Below are positions 23,827-30,249 of a DNA stretch of 30,249 bases, in pieces. This stretch comes from an uncultured Mailhella sp. (GTDB lineage Bacteria; Desulfobacterota; Desulfovibrionia; Desulfovibrionales; Desulfovibrionaceae): contig CAOMFZ010000002.1 in assembly GCA_948482415.1 (NCBI GenBank), positions 1 through 30,249 on the forward strand. Reading direction: 5' to 3'. A model generated the notes under the pieces. It was given only the letters and a program-made list of their open reading frames with translations, was not told where the DNA came from and made no database searches. The position numbers and the translations under genes are program-made. The stretch's first letter is position 1, and every line of letters begins with the position of its first letter.

Positions 23827-25665
23827 TTGGCAGGGCTGAAGGCAAATGAGCTGAAAGCCCTGCAGCGCCTCGCCAACCGCCGCTATGACGTACACACTGG
23901 CTATACCCTTGAACAGGCTAAAGAGCTTGGTGCTTTGTCGCGTCTTATCTCACGGCAGATTGGTTTGCTCATAGACAGACAAGGCAAAGTCGAGCTGACC
24001 ATTGTCGGCGATGCCCACGGAATATTAATTCCTACCCTTGCGCGTGAACGCTCCACAGGACGCCTGCGGGGCATACGGCTTTTGCATACGCACCTCACAG
24101 ACAGCAAGCTTTCAGGTGAAGATTTAATGGATTTGCTTTTTCTTCGTCTGGACAGTATTGGGGTTCTGACTGTTGATGAATTTGGTGCGCCTGTCCATTT
24201 TCAGTCCGCCCATCTCCTTCCTGCCCTTATTTCTGATGAAAGCTATATCCGCGACATCAGCAAAAGCAAAACATTCAAAAAACAAAAACAGCTGGAATAT
24301 CTTGAGGAAAAGCAGGACAATCCGCCCTTGCGGGCAGAAGATATCGATTTTATTTTAACTCAAAATCTTTATCATGCAGACATTGAGCCAAAGCCCCTTA
24401 CACCCGAACGTCCCGCCGAACCGTACCGTATCACGGAATTTTTTGTATGGGACAAAAATCCCCTTGATTTATCCGCAGAAATTGACGCTATTGAAGAAGA
24501 ATTTGCCCGGTTAATTAAAGATAGCCACTCTACTGAAAATTCAAAAAATTTTTCTCAATACAAAGCAAAAGGTCAAATAGAAACCTTTCAGGCAGGTTCC
24601 CGCTGTGTGCTTGTTTCCGTGAGCAAAGCGCCTAAAGCCATTCAGGAACGTAATCTTGCGGAACTGACGGAGCTTGCCCGAACAGCAGGGCTTGGCGTTG
24701 CGGGCAATTTAATCCAGCGGGTGACAACCATCAATCCCAGACAAATTTTAAGCCAAAATAAATTGGCAGAACTGGAAGTTATTGCTTTGCAGGGGCATGC
24801 AGGCATTATTATTTTTGACGGCGAACTTTCCCCTGCCCAGCTGCAAAATCTTGCCGAACTTACCGAGCGAAAAGTGCTGGACAGAACACAGCTTATTCTC
24901 GATATTTTTGCTCAGCATGCTAAAACCGGTGCAGGCAAACTGCAAGTGGAAATGGCACAGCTCAAATATACACAGCCCCGACTGGTGGGAAAAAATCGGG
25001 CTATGGACAGGCTTATGGGCGGTATTGGCGGACGGGGTCCCGGTGAGACAAAGCTTGAAACCGACAGGCGGCGTGTCAGGGATAGAATTGCCAAAATTAA
25101 AATTGAGCTGGAAAATCTCAAAAAACAGCGTCAGGCAAACCGCGCCAAACGCAGCCGCTGTAATTTGCCAGTGGCTGCCTTGGTGGGCTATACCAATGCG
25201 GGAAAATCCACCCTCCTCAATAAGCTGACAAAAAGTGAAGTTATTGCTGAAAATAAACTTTTTGCCACCCTCGACCCCACCACCAGACGGCTCCGTTTTC
25301 CCGAAGAACACGAAATAGTACTTGCCGATACAGTCGGCTTCATCCGTGATTTACCCAAGGAACTTATGGAAGCTTTCAGAGCAACCCTTGAAGAGCTCAA
25401 CGAGGCAAACATTTTAATTCATGTGCTGGACGCTTCCCATGAAGAAATGGAACAACAGCTGGAATCTGTGGAAAAAATTCTGGAAGAACTTAAACTTGCT
25501 GATGTGCCCCGTGTTCTTTTGCTTAATAAATGGGATAACCTGCCAAAAGAAAATCAGGAACTGCTTCTGGAGCGTTTTTCTGATGCTTTTCCTGTTTCAG
25601 CGCTTACGGGCTTCGGCTTAGCGGAGGCAAGTGCCCATATCGAAAAAACTCTTTTCATAAGATGA
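23827..25665 (+). CDS. hflX: Ribosome-associated GTPase HflX, long N-terminal form
   Basis: 612-residue TRAFAC GTPase that splits stalled or stressed ribosomes. The G domain starts near residue 455: VGYTNAGKSTLL (G1), LFATLDPTTRRL (G2), LADTVGFIRDLP (G3), LLNKWD (G4), VSALTGFGL (G5). The HflX-specific glycine-rich GGIGGRGPGETKLETDRRR comes just before it. An extra ~230-residue N-terminal region precedes the canonical protein, as in the longer HflX forms of some anaerobes. The start is uncertain. The first NTG is this TTG, but in-frame codons upstream (ALLDGN) look like part of the protein, and the only good ribosome site (AAGGAG, 23793-23798) points to an ATA at 23806. The purH stop codon overlaps this region. 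The TGA stop lies in a 19-nt direct repeat. Confidence 0.9.
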   Translation: MAGLKANELKALQRLANRRYDVHTGYTLEQAKELGALSRLISRQIGLLIDRQGKVELTIVGDAHGILIPTLARERSTGRLRGIRLLHTHLTDSKLSGEDLMDLLFLRLDSIGVLTVDEFGAPVHFQSAHLLPALISDESYIRDISKSKTFKKQKQLEYLEEKQDNPPLRAEDIDFILTQNLYHADIEPKPLTPERPAEPYRITEFFVWDKNPLDLSAEIDAIEEEFARLIKDSHSTENSKNFSQYKAKGQIETFQAGSRCVLVSVSKAPKAIQERNLAELTELARTAGLGVAGNLIQRVTTINPRQILSQNKLAELEVIALQGHAGIIIFDGELSPAQLQNLAELTERKVLDRTQLILDIFAQHAKTGAGKLQVEMAQLKYTQPRLVGKNRAMDRLMGGIGGRGPGETKLETDRRRVRDRIAKIKIELENLKKQRQANRAKRSRCNLPVAALVGYTNAGKSTLLNKLTKSEVIAENKLFATLDPTTRRLRFPEEHEIVLADTVGFIRDLPKELMEAFRATLEELNEANILIHVLDASHEEMEQQLESVEKILEELKLADVPRVLLLNKWDNLPKENQELLLERFSDAFPVSALTGFGLAEASAHIEKTLFIR

Positions 25666-25782
25666 CGCTCGGTCAAGCATCCTGCTTGACACTCGCTCTC
25701 GCTCACGAAAAGCGTGGTTTTCGTTTCGCTCGCTCTGCGAGGCTCGCACATCCTGTGCTAAAGAGATGACGCTCGGTCAAGC
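25660..25782. repeat. Palindrome-rich block bounded by a 19-nt direct repeat
   Basis: AGATGACGCTCGGTCAAGC occurs at 25660-25678 and 25764-25782. Between and overlapping the copies are three hairpins: GTCAAGCA/TGCTTGAC with a TCC loop (25672-25690), ACGAAAA/TTTTCGT with a 6-nt loop (25705-25724), and GCACA/TGTGC again with a TCC loop (25746-25758). The first copy contains the hflX stop codon. No coding sequence was recognised. Confidence 0.65.
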
Positions 25783-25942
25783 GATCTCTGCTGTCTATTT
25801 CTCTAAGTCTCGCAAGTTCAACATAAGAGAAACGGCTTCGCCGCCTTCGGTAGCTGAAAAAGTTTCTTCCCCTGCACCCCTTTACAAAACTTTTTAAACT
25901 TTATTATAAAATTTATTTGCAATTATTATCGTAAACACTCTA
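25783..25942. repeat. Family 1 repeat copy C, right half, preceded by hairpin module M3
   Basis: 25857-25942 matches copies A and D closely: AAAGTTTCTTCCCCTGC, CACCCCTTTACAAAAC, A/T-rich stretch, GCAATTATTATCG and terminal ACTC+TA. The left arm of the host hairpin and left TIR are missing, replaced by module M3 (25783-25856): ATCTCTGCTGTC, a 7-bp perfect stem TTTCTCT (25798-25804) / AGAGAAA (25826-25832) and a 21-nt loop. The terminal TA belongs to the stop codon of the next gene. Confidence 0.65.
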
Positions 25943-26503
25943 ACCATTAATAGCTTTGCCTGCTTTATAGGCTTCATCTAAGGCAAAATGTCCTTTGATA
26001 TCCCCAACGTTCATCACGCCGCCAGCCAAAATTTCTCCGCAGTTTTTCCATTCAAGAAATTTCGTCAAAGCACGGTAATTTTGCAGAACCGGTTCCCAAT
26101 TATCCTTTGAATTGCCCTCTGCAGCCATAATCAAATAGCAATTCTTTTGCGGGTTTTGGTAGTTTTCGTTGAGTTCAGCCACTGCAAAAAGTCTGTCAAA
26201 GACAGTTTTTAATTGTCCGCTTATATTCCAGTAATACATAGGGGACGCAAGCACAACAATATCAGCTTCCTGATAGACAGGATAGATTTTTTGCATATCG
26301 TCTTTCTGCACACAGGGACTTTCTCTGCATTGTTTATGCCCCTGCATACAGCCAAGACAACCATTTATATTCATTTGATTTAAATTAAACTGCACAACAC
26401 TGTGCCCCTGCTCTTCAGCTCCTTTCAGGAACGCCTCACAAAGCATTGCTGTATTTCCTTTTGGACGGGGACTGCCGTTTAATATTAAAACTTTCTTAGC
26501 CAT
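25940..26503 (-). CDS. Flavodoxin-fold FMN reductase / iron-sulfur-flavoprotein-like protein
   Basis: 187 residues of the NADPH-dependent FMN reductase family. The FMN-phosphate loop is LILNGSPRPKGNTAML at residues 5-20; ASPMYYWNISGQLKTVFDR (about 86-104) covers the isoalloxazine loop. A cysteine cluster, CLGCMQGHKQC followed by ESPC (about 49-65), recalls the site in iron-sulfur flavoproteins, but spacing differs, so cluster binding is only possible. The start is secure: AGGAG 5 nt before the ATG. It lies downstream of, and in the same direction as, a TetR-type gene, with its own near-consensus promoter. It is a plausible detoxifying or redox-buffering reductase under that repressor. Its TAG stop coincides with the end of a repeat. 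Confidence 0.85.
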   Translation of the reverse strand: MAKKVLILNGSPRPKGNTAMLCEAFLKGAEEQGHSVVQFNLNQMNINGCLGCMQGHKQCRESPCVQKDDMQKIYPVYQEADIVVLASPMYYWNISGQLKTVFDRLFAVAELNENYQNPQKNCYLIMAAEGNSKDNWEPVLQNYRALTKFLEWKNCGEILAGGVMNVGDIKGHFALDEAYKAGKAING

Positions 26504-26542
26504 AACAACTCCTTACAATTAAATAATTTTATAACATTGATT

Positions 26543-26573
26543 ACAAAATAGACAGAGAAGAAAATTTTGTCAA
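26543..26573 (-). promoter_or_regulatory. Promoter of the flavin reductase gene with overlapping inverted repeat
   Basis: On the minus strand: TTGACA (plus 26568-26573), 17 nt, TATTTT (26545-26550). ACAAAAT (26543-26549) and ATTTTGT (26564-26570) form a perfect inverted repeat with a 14-nt centre overlapping both promoter boxes; a further ACAAAAT lies at 26593-26599. The layout suits an operator for the adjacent TetR-type protein. Confidence 0.6.
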
Positions 26574-26636
26574 CTATTTTTTAATGATTATTACAAAATT
26601 ATTGAAAAAAAATTGTTACTATCTAAAATTCATACA

Positions 26637-27305
26637 TTAATTTGATTTCAGCATACATACAGCAAGTTCCGGAATTTCCTGCAAATTATTGAGAACAACT
26701 CCGCTTTTCGCTTGTACAGACAAGCCCTCAAGCAAAGTATTCATGGCAACGGCAAGAGCCTGACAGTCAGTTCCTTTTGCCAGCTGCCCGTCCTGCACAG
26801 CCTGTTTAAACCGCGTCAAAAACATAGTTTGTGTATCGTTTCTGAGTTCCTGCACCCTTGCGTGGATTTTTTGTTCTTCTAAAGGAATACTCACAGCTGC
26901 CAAAACCGTCATACAGCCGCAGGGATTTTTTTGCGAATAGAGAATTTCAAGGGACGCAGTGAAAAAATCGCGGACAGCGCTGACAATATCTTTTTCCTTT
27001 AAAAAATTTTGCGCGGGTACTGTCCAATACTTTTCTTCATAAAAATTCAGCGCTTCTAAAAACAACTGCGCCTTATTGCCAAAAGTCGCGTATAAACTGG
27101 GTGCATTAATCTGCATTGCCGTGCACAATTCAGTCATGGACGTCAGCACATAGCCCTTATCCCAAAAAACTTGCAGAGCCTTTTCCAAAACCGCTTCCCG
27201 GTCAAATTCTTTGGGTCTGCCAACAGTTCTTTTTGTTTTGTTCATACGCAATATTTTCTCCTGCCCGTCTAAAGTACGCTCTTTGCGGGAAAAAGCAACT
27301 GACAT
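26637..27305 (-). CDS. TetR/AcrR-family transcriptional regulator
   Basis: 222 residues as drawn. The DNA-binding domain begins at VGRPKEFDREAVLEKALQVF; its helix-turn-helix is TSMTELCTAMQINAPSLYATF with GNKAQLFLEAL after it. The C-terminal helical domain, with NPCGCMTVL, is the effector and dimer part; two close cysteines might respond to thiol-reactive compounds, which is speculative. Three starts are possible. 27305 has AAGGAAGG about 5 nt upstream and is used here. A TTG at 27251 has AGGAG at ideal spacing, and the ATG at 27245 gives the most typical TetR N-terminus. It is the likely repressor of the flavin reductase gene 133 nt downstream. Confidence 0.88.
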   Translation of the reverse strand: MSVAFSRKERTLDGQEKILRMNKTKRTVGRPKEFDREAVLEKALQVFWDKGYVLTSMTELCTAMQINAPSLYATFGNKAQLFLEALNFYEEKYWTVPAQNFLKEKDIVSAVRDFFTASLEILYSQKNPCGCMTVLAAVSIPLEEQKIHARVQELRNDTQTMFLTRFKQAVQDGQLAKGTDCQALAVAMNTLLEGLSVQAKSGVVLNNLQEIPELAVCMLKSN

Positions 27306-27415
27306 GCAATCCTTCCTTCATACACAAATAAAATGCAGCAGATAAAAATTTACATTTTTGTCATTTAATTTTAGAATAATGAAAAAAATAACATAGAAAA
27401 TTAATTTTTTATTGC

Positions 27416-27444
27416 TTGACAGTGCCTTTATTTGGTGCAATGAT
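27416..27444 (+). promoter_or_regulatory. Probable sigma-70 promoter of asd
   Basis: Perfect TTGACA (27416-27421), 17 nt, AATGAT (27439-27444), with A/T-rich sequence upstream that could act as an UP element. It lies 61 nt before the asd start codon. Confidence 0.6.
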
Positions 27445-27505
27445 AAAAATGTTATAACAAAAAAATAAATATAACAAATTTGTTTACAAAAAAGAGGAAA
27501 CTATT

Positions 27506-28549
27506 ATGAAAGAGAATTTGGTTGTTGCTGTGGTTGGTGCAACAGGAGCTGTTGGAAGAGAAATGTTAAGTACTCTCTATACCCGTAATTTCCCTGCTAC
27601 AACCATAAAAGCTCTTGCATCTTCCCGTTCTGCCGGCTCAAAAGTTCCTTACGGCGATGATGAACTGACAGTTGAAGAACTCAATGAAAATTCCTTTGAA
27701 GGTGTTGATATTGCTATTTTCTCTGCCGGCGGCGGCACAAGTACACAATTTGCACCCCATGCGGTGAAATCCGGCTGTGTTGTTGTGGATAACTCCAGCG
27801 CATGGCGTATGGACGAACGCTGTCCTCTTGTTATTCCTGAAGTCAATGCCCATGCTCTCAAAAATCACAACGGCATTATCGCCAACCCGAACTGCTCAAC
27901 CATTCAAATGCTGGTTGCACTTAAACCTCTTCACGATGCGGCTAAAATTAAACGTGTTGTTGTTTCCACCTATCAGGCCGTGAGCGGCACAGGTCAAAAA
28001 GGCATTGCCGAACTGGAAACGCAGGTTCGCAAGCTTTTCAACGGCATTGAACCGGAAAATAATGTGTATCCGCACCGCATTGCTTTCAACTGCCTGCCGC
28101 ATATTGACGTTTTCCTTGACAATGACTACACCAAAGAAGAAATGAAAATGGTCAATGAAACCAATAAGATTTTTGAAGACCCGGATATTAAAGTAACGGC
28201 AACCTGTGTGCGCGTTCCGGTCTTTTACAGCCACAGTGAAGCTATCAATATTGAAACAGAAAAGAAACTTACCGCAAAAGAAGCCCGTGCAATTCTGGCA
28301 ACAGCTCCCGGCGTGCAGGTTTATGATAACCCCAAAGAAAATATGTATCCGCTTGCTACCATTGCAGCAGGGGAAGACGCTACCTTTGTCGGCCGTATCC
28401 GTGAAGACGAAAGTATTGCCAACGGTCTTAATATGTGGGTTGTTGCTGATAACGTCCGCAAAGGTGCTGCCCTCAATGCTGTGCAAATTGCAGAAAAACT
28501 TTTGGAAATGGATTTAGTCCGCGTCAAAGACAAAAATCTTTTTATGTAA
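27506..28549 (+). CDS. asd: Aspartate-semialdehyde dehydrogenase
   Basis: 347-residue NADPH enzyme that reduces aspartyl phosphate to the semialdehyde, the branch point to lysine, diaminopimelate, threonine and methionine. NADP-binding VVGATGAVGREML at residues 7-19, DNSSAWRM, catalytic Cys130 in NPNCSTIQM, VSTYQAVSGTGQKGI, and the C-terminal FVGRIREDESIANGLNMWVVADNVRKGAA motif (FVGRIREDES, then NMWVVADNVRKGAA) match the bacterial family. Length is typical. The ribosome site is AGAGGAAA, 6 nt before the ATG. Its promoter and terminator indicate a single-gene transcript. Confidence 0.97.
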   Translation: MKENLVVAVVGATGAVGREMLSTLYTRNFPATTIKALASSRSAGSKVPYGDDELTVEELNENSFEGVDIAIFSAGGGTSTQFAPHAVKSGCVVVDNSSAWRMDERCPLVIPEVNAHALKNHNGIIANPNCSTIQMLVALKPLHDAAKIKRVVVSTYQAVSGTGQKGIAELETQVRKLFNGIEPENNVYPHRIAFNCLPHIDVFLDNDYTKEEMKMVNETNKIFEDPDIKVTATCVRVPVFYSHSEAINIETEKKLTAKEARAILATAPGVQVYDNPKENMYPLATIAAGEDATFVGRIREDESIANGLNMWVVADNVRKGAALNAVQIAEKLLEMDLVRVKDKNLFM

Positions 28550-28576
28550 GAAATTCTGATAAAAACCACATTCCTT

Positions 28577-28619
28577 GCCCTCCCGTCAAATGAAGTTTTT
28601 TGGCGGAGGGCTTTTTTTT
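28577..28619 (+). terminator. Intrinsic terminator of asd
   Basis: GCCCTCC (28577-28583) pairs with GGAGGGC (28605-28611), extendable inward through CGTCAAA with imperfect pairing; eight T follow directly. Confidence 0.9.
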
Positions 28620-28638
28620 GCGCATTTTTATTTTTTGC

Positions 28639-28755
28639 TTTGTTATAGAAAGAGGTTGATAATCACTCACCTATAAAACATATCTTCTTATTTTTTGGAA
28701 GAAAAACAAGCAATGTGGGGGTATGGGGGAAATCATTTCCCCCATAAAAAGAAAA
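28639..28755 (+). repeat. Family 2 intergenic repeat, copy 2 (uninterrupted)
   Basis: Inverted copy of 8586-8754. It retains the palindrome GGGGGAAATCATTTCCCCC (9-bp arms, single central base) intact, whereas the 8.6-kb copy has a module in it. The A/T hairpin upstream is partly preserved (CTTATTTTTT with GAAAAACAAG). The rest of the 362-nt gene-free stretch, 28756-28911, is A/T-rich with no other feature recognised apart from the ribosome site of the next gene. Confidence 0.75.
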
Positions 28756-28911
28756 TTTTATAATTATATTTTGTAGTTATAAAATCAACCTGATACTGGA
28801 ACAAAGCATTATTTTTTTGTATTTTTTATTTTTTTCTTATCTTTCAGCTTTTCTTTTGCATAAAATTTGCATATATTTTCTTATGTTGCAATATTGACGT
28901 ACGAGGCTTAT

Positions 28912-29970
28912 ATGAAAAAATTAACAGCATTACCCGGTTCCAACAAAGAAAATATGGCGATTATCAAACAAAAAAAGCCGGAGAAAAAGGTTTTGCTCAT
29001 CGGGATTGGGCTTTGTTTACTGCTTGCCTGCCTTCTTTTTCTTCTAAGCCAAAAAGTCACCAGTGAAAAAGCTGAACTCACAAAAGAGGGGGAGGCTATT
29101 TATTCCCCTGTGGACGGAATTGTTTTTGAAATGCTTGTGCCAAAAGGAAAAAATGTGCGCAAAGGCGATGCCCTTGTGCATTTTGACCCTGGCTATATCC
29201 GTTCCAAGGTTGCTGAAATTCGCGGCTATCTGCAATTATTTAATGATAATAAACACAATGCCGGCACCCTCAAACAAATTTTCAAGCCCCTTTTAGGCAA
29301 TGTTTTTGCAGATATTACACAGGAAATCAATAAACTGTCTGAAACAGAAACAGCAAAATTAAAAGAATTACAGGAAGTTGTACGCGAACACACCAGGGCT
29401 CAAGTTGCCATGCGCCGCCCCAACTCTTTTATCGACGGCAAACCTGACCCGGAACTTGTCAAAAAAGAGCAGGAACTGCAAAAAAAATACAACGAAGCAG
29501 AAGAAGCATTTCAAACGGCAAGCACTGCCCGCGCTGCTGCTGATAAAAAATACCGCGATTTAACCAATTCTCTCGGACAGCCAAACAGTATTTTATACCG
29601 CTATCTTGAAGAGGAATACAATAAAGCCCTTGTCCTGCAAAAAAATGAATATATATACGCGCCGTTCAATGCTGTGGCCGGCATGCACTATGCCAATAAT
29701 GGCTCCATGGTGCGAAAAGACGAAATTCTTATGGAGATCCACCCTGAAAACGCCGAAGAATGGTGGGTTCTGGCAGAATTTTCCAAAAGCGACGCCAAAA
29801 AGCTCAAAGAACGGGATATTTGCACGGTCATTACCGAGGACAATGACAAATTAGACGCCCGGATTTTCAGCATTGAAGACAAACAGGAAAAAGCCCTTGT
29901 GAAACTCTTCATTCTTGACCCGCCGGAAGGTCTTAAAGCTTCCCAATTTGTAACTGTCAAAAGTAAATAA
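28912..29970 (+). CDS. HlyD-like membrane fusion (periplasmic adaptor) protein
   Basis: 352 residues. One membrane segment near residues 27-46 (VLLIGIGLCLLLACLLFLL) after a basic N-terminus indicates an inner-membrane anchor with a periplasmic body. The split lipoyl-like domain is clear: IYSPVDGIVFEMLVPKG with VRKGDALVHFDP before, and YIYAPFNAVAGMHYANNG with VRKDEILMEI after, a long charged helical hairpin (about 95-240, e.g. ELVKKEQELQKKYNEAEEAF). A beta-barrel segment (EWWVLAEFSKSDAKKL) follows. A TTG at 28867 could extend the frame; the ATG at 28912 with GAGG upstream is preferred. No ABC, RND or outer-membrane partner is adjacent inside the window, so its exporter is unknown. Confidence 0.82.
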   Translation: MKKLTALPGSNKENMAIIKQKKPEKKVLLIGIGLCLLLACLLFLLSQKVTSEKAELTKEGEAIYSPVDGIVFEMLVPKGKNVRKGDALVHFDPGYIRSKVAEIRGYLQLFNDNKHNAGTLKQIFKPLLGNVFADITQEINKLSETETAKLKELQEVVREHTRAQVAMRRPNSFIDGKPDPELVKKEQELQKKYNEAEEAFQTASTARAAADKKYRDLTNSLGQPNSILYRYLEEEYNKALVLQKNEYIYAPFNAVAGMHYANNGSMVRKDEILMEIHPENAEEWWVLAEFSKSDAKKLKERDICTVITEDNDKLDARIFSIEDKQEKALVKLFILDPPEGLKASQFVTVKSK

Positions 29971-29974
29971 AAAA

Positions 29975-29999
29975 AGCCGTCTAAAAATTACAGGCGGCT
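29975..29999 (+). terminator. Weak hairpin after the HlyD-like gene
   Basis: AGCCGTCT (29975-29982) pairs with AGGCGGCT (29992-29999), one G-T pair, 9-nt loop. The nearest T-run (ATTTTTTTTAA) begins about 11 nt later, so termination efficiency is doubtful. Confidence 0.5.
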
Positions 30000-30101
30000 G
30001 TATGGTATCAATTTTTTTTAACTATTCTTTCATTTAGAACGGTTCCACATAACATTCATATTATTTTATATCATACATATTATTGCGCTATAAGATTGCT
30101 T

Positions 30102-30127
30102 CGTCGTTGTCACTCCTCACAATGACG
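30102..30127. repeat. Small palindromic intergenic repeat of the TTGCTTCGTC/AATGACG type
   Basis: CGTCGTTGT (30102-30110) pairs with ACAATGACG (30119-30127), including one G-T pair, around CACTCCTC. The preceding AGATTGCTTCGTCG resembles a hairpin repeat scattered between genes in many unrelated bacterial genomes. The identification is from memory and only one copy is in this window. Confidence 0.45.
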
Positions 30128-30142
30128 GTAACGCGTGAGTTT

Positions 30143-30249
30143 TAGAGCGTTTCCGATAAATCTTGAGAATTTTTATGCAGGGGACAAACTTTTGTAAAAG
30201 TTTCTTCCCCTGCACCCCTTTACAAAACTTTTTAAGCTTTTTTATAAAA
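30143..30249. repeat. Family 1 repeat, copy D, cut by window end
   Basis: Starts TA+GAGCGTTTCCGATAAAT (30143 on). The host hairpin is uninterrupted here: GCAGGGGACAAACTTTT pairs with AAAAGTTTCTTCCCCTGC apart from one or two bases. CACCCCTTTACAAAAC and the A/T-rich tail follow as in copies A and C. With 29971-30142 it fills the gene-free end of the window. Confidence 0.65.

Noticed and set aside
25660..25860. CRISPR array
   Set aside because: Only two direct repeats of 19 nt, palindromic intervening sequence, no cas genes.

Overview
The window looks like a chromosomal segment of a low-to-moderate GC member of the Desulfovibrionaceae (the Desulfovibrio/Bilophila-like anaerobes). This is an inference from gene content: an adenylylsulfate-reductase-like flavoprotein with a small ferredoxin partner, a TRAP transporter under a sigma-54 activator, a single-domain IMP cyclohydrolase, and an AddAB-type nuclease pair. 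No rRNA, tRNA, CRISPR array, phage or intact insertion sequence was seen.

Layout. 1-8349 (minus): a phosphofructokinase gene followed by addA and addB, closely packed and probably one operon. 8350-8823: 474 nt without a gene, mostly two back-to-back intergenic repeats. 8824-10134 (minus): ftsY. 10287-11244 (plus): two small conserved-looking proteins of unknown function; the second has a near-consensus promoter and a clear terminator. 11479-18830: a self-contained catabolic or respiratory locus. It comprises a minus-strand PAS/AAA+/Fis sigma-54 activator, a correctly spaced -24/-12 promoter, an AprA-like FAD protein, a two-cluster ferredoxin, a periplasmic TRAP binding protein, a fused DctQM permease and a terminator. 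19013-20707 (minus): lnt. 20907-25665 (plus): pyrK-pyrD-pgpA-purH-hflX, a tight housekeeping cluster. 25940-27305 (minus): a TetR-type regulator and a flavodoxin-fold reductase. 27506-28549 (plus): asd. 28912-29970 (plus): an isolated HlyD-like membrane fusion protein.

Two things deserve attention. First, the 11.5-18.8 kb locus reads as a regulated uptake-plus-redox module for an unidentified small molecule. The TRAP binding protein lacks the Arg that normally clamps a carboxylate, so the ligand may be unusual. The flavoprotein gene is also visibly more GC-rich than the surroundings. Second, the intergenic regions carry a family of mobile-looking repeats with ~12-26 bp imperfect terminal inverted repeats that begin with TA. 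Their ends coincide with the TAG stop codons of two genes and lie beside a third. A separate ~50-75 nt hairpin module is inserted in the tips of the hairpins inside these repeats; an uninterrupted copy of one host repeat is present in the same window, giving a filled/empty-site comparison.
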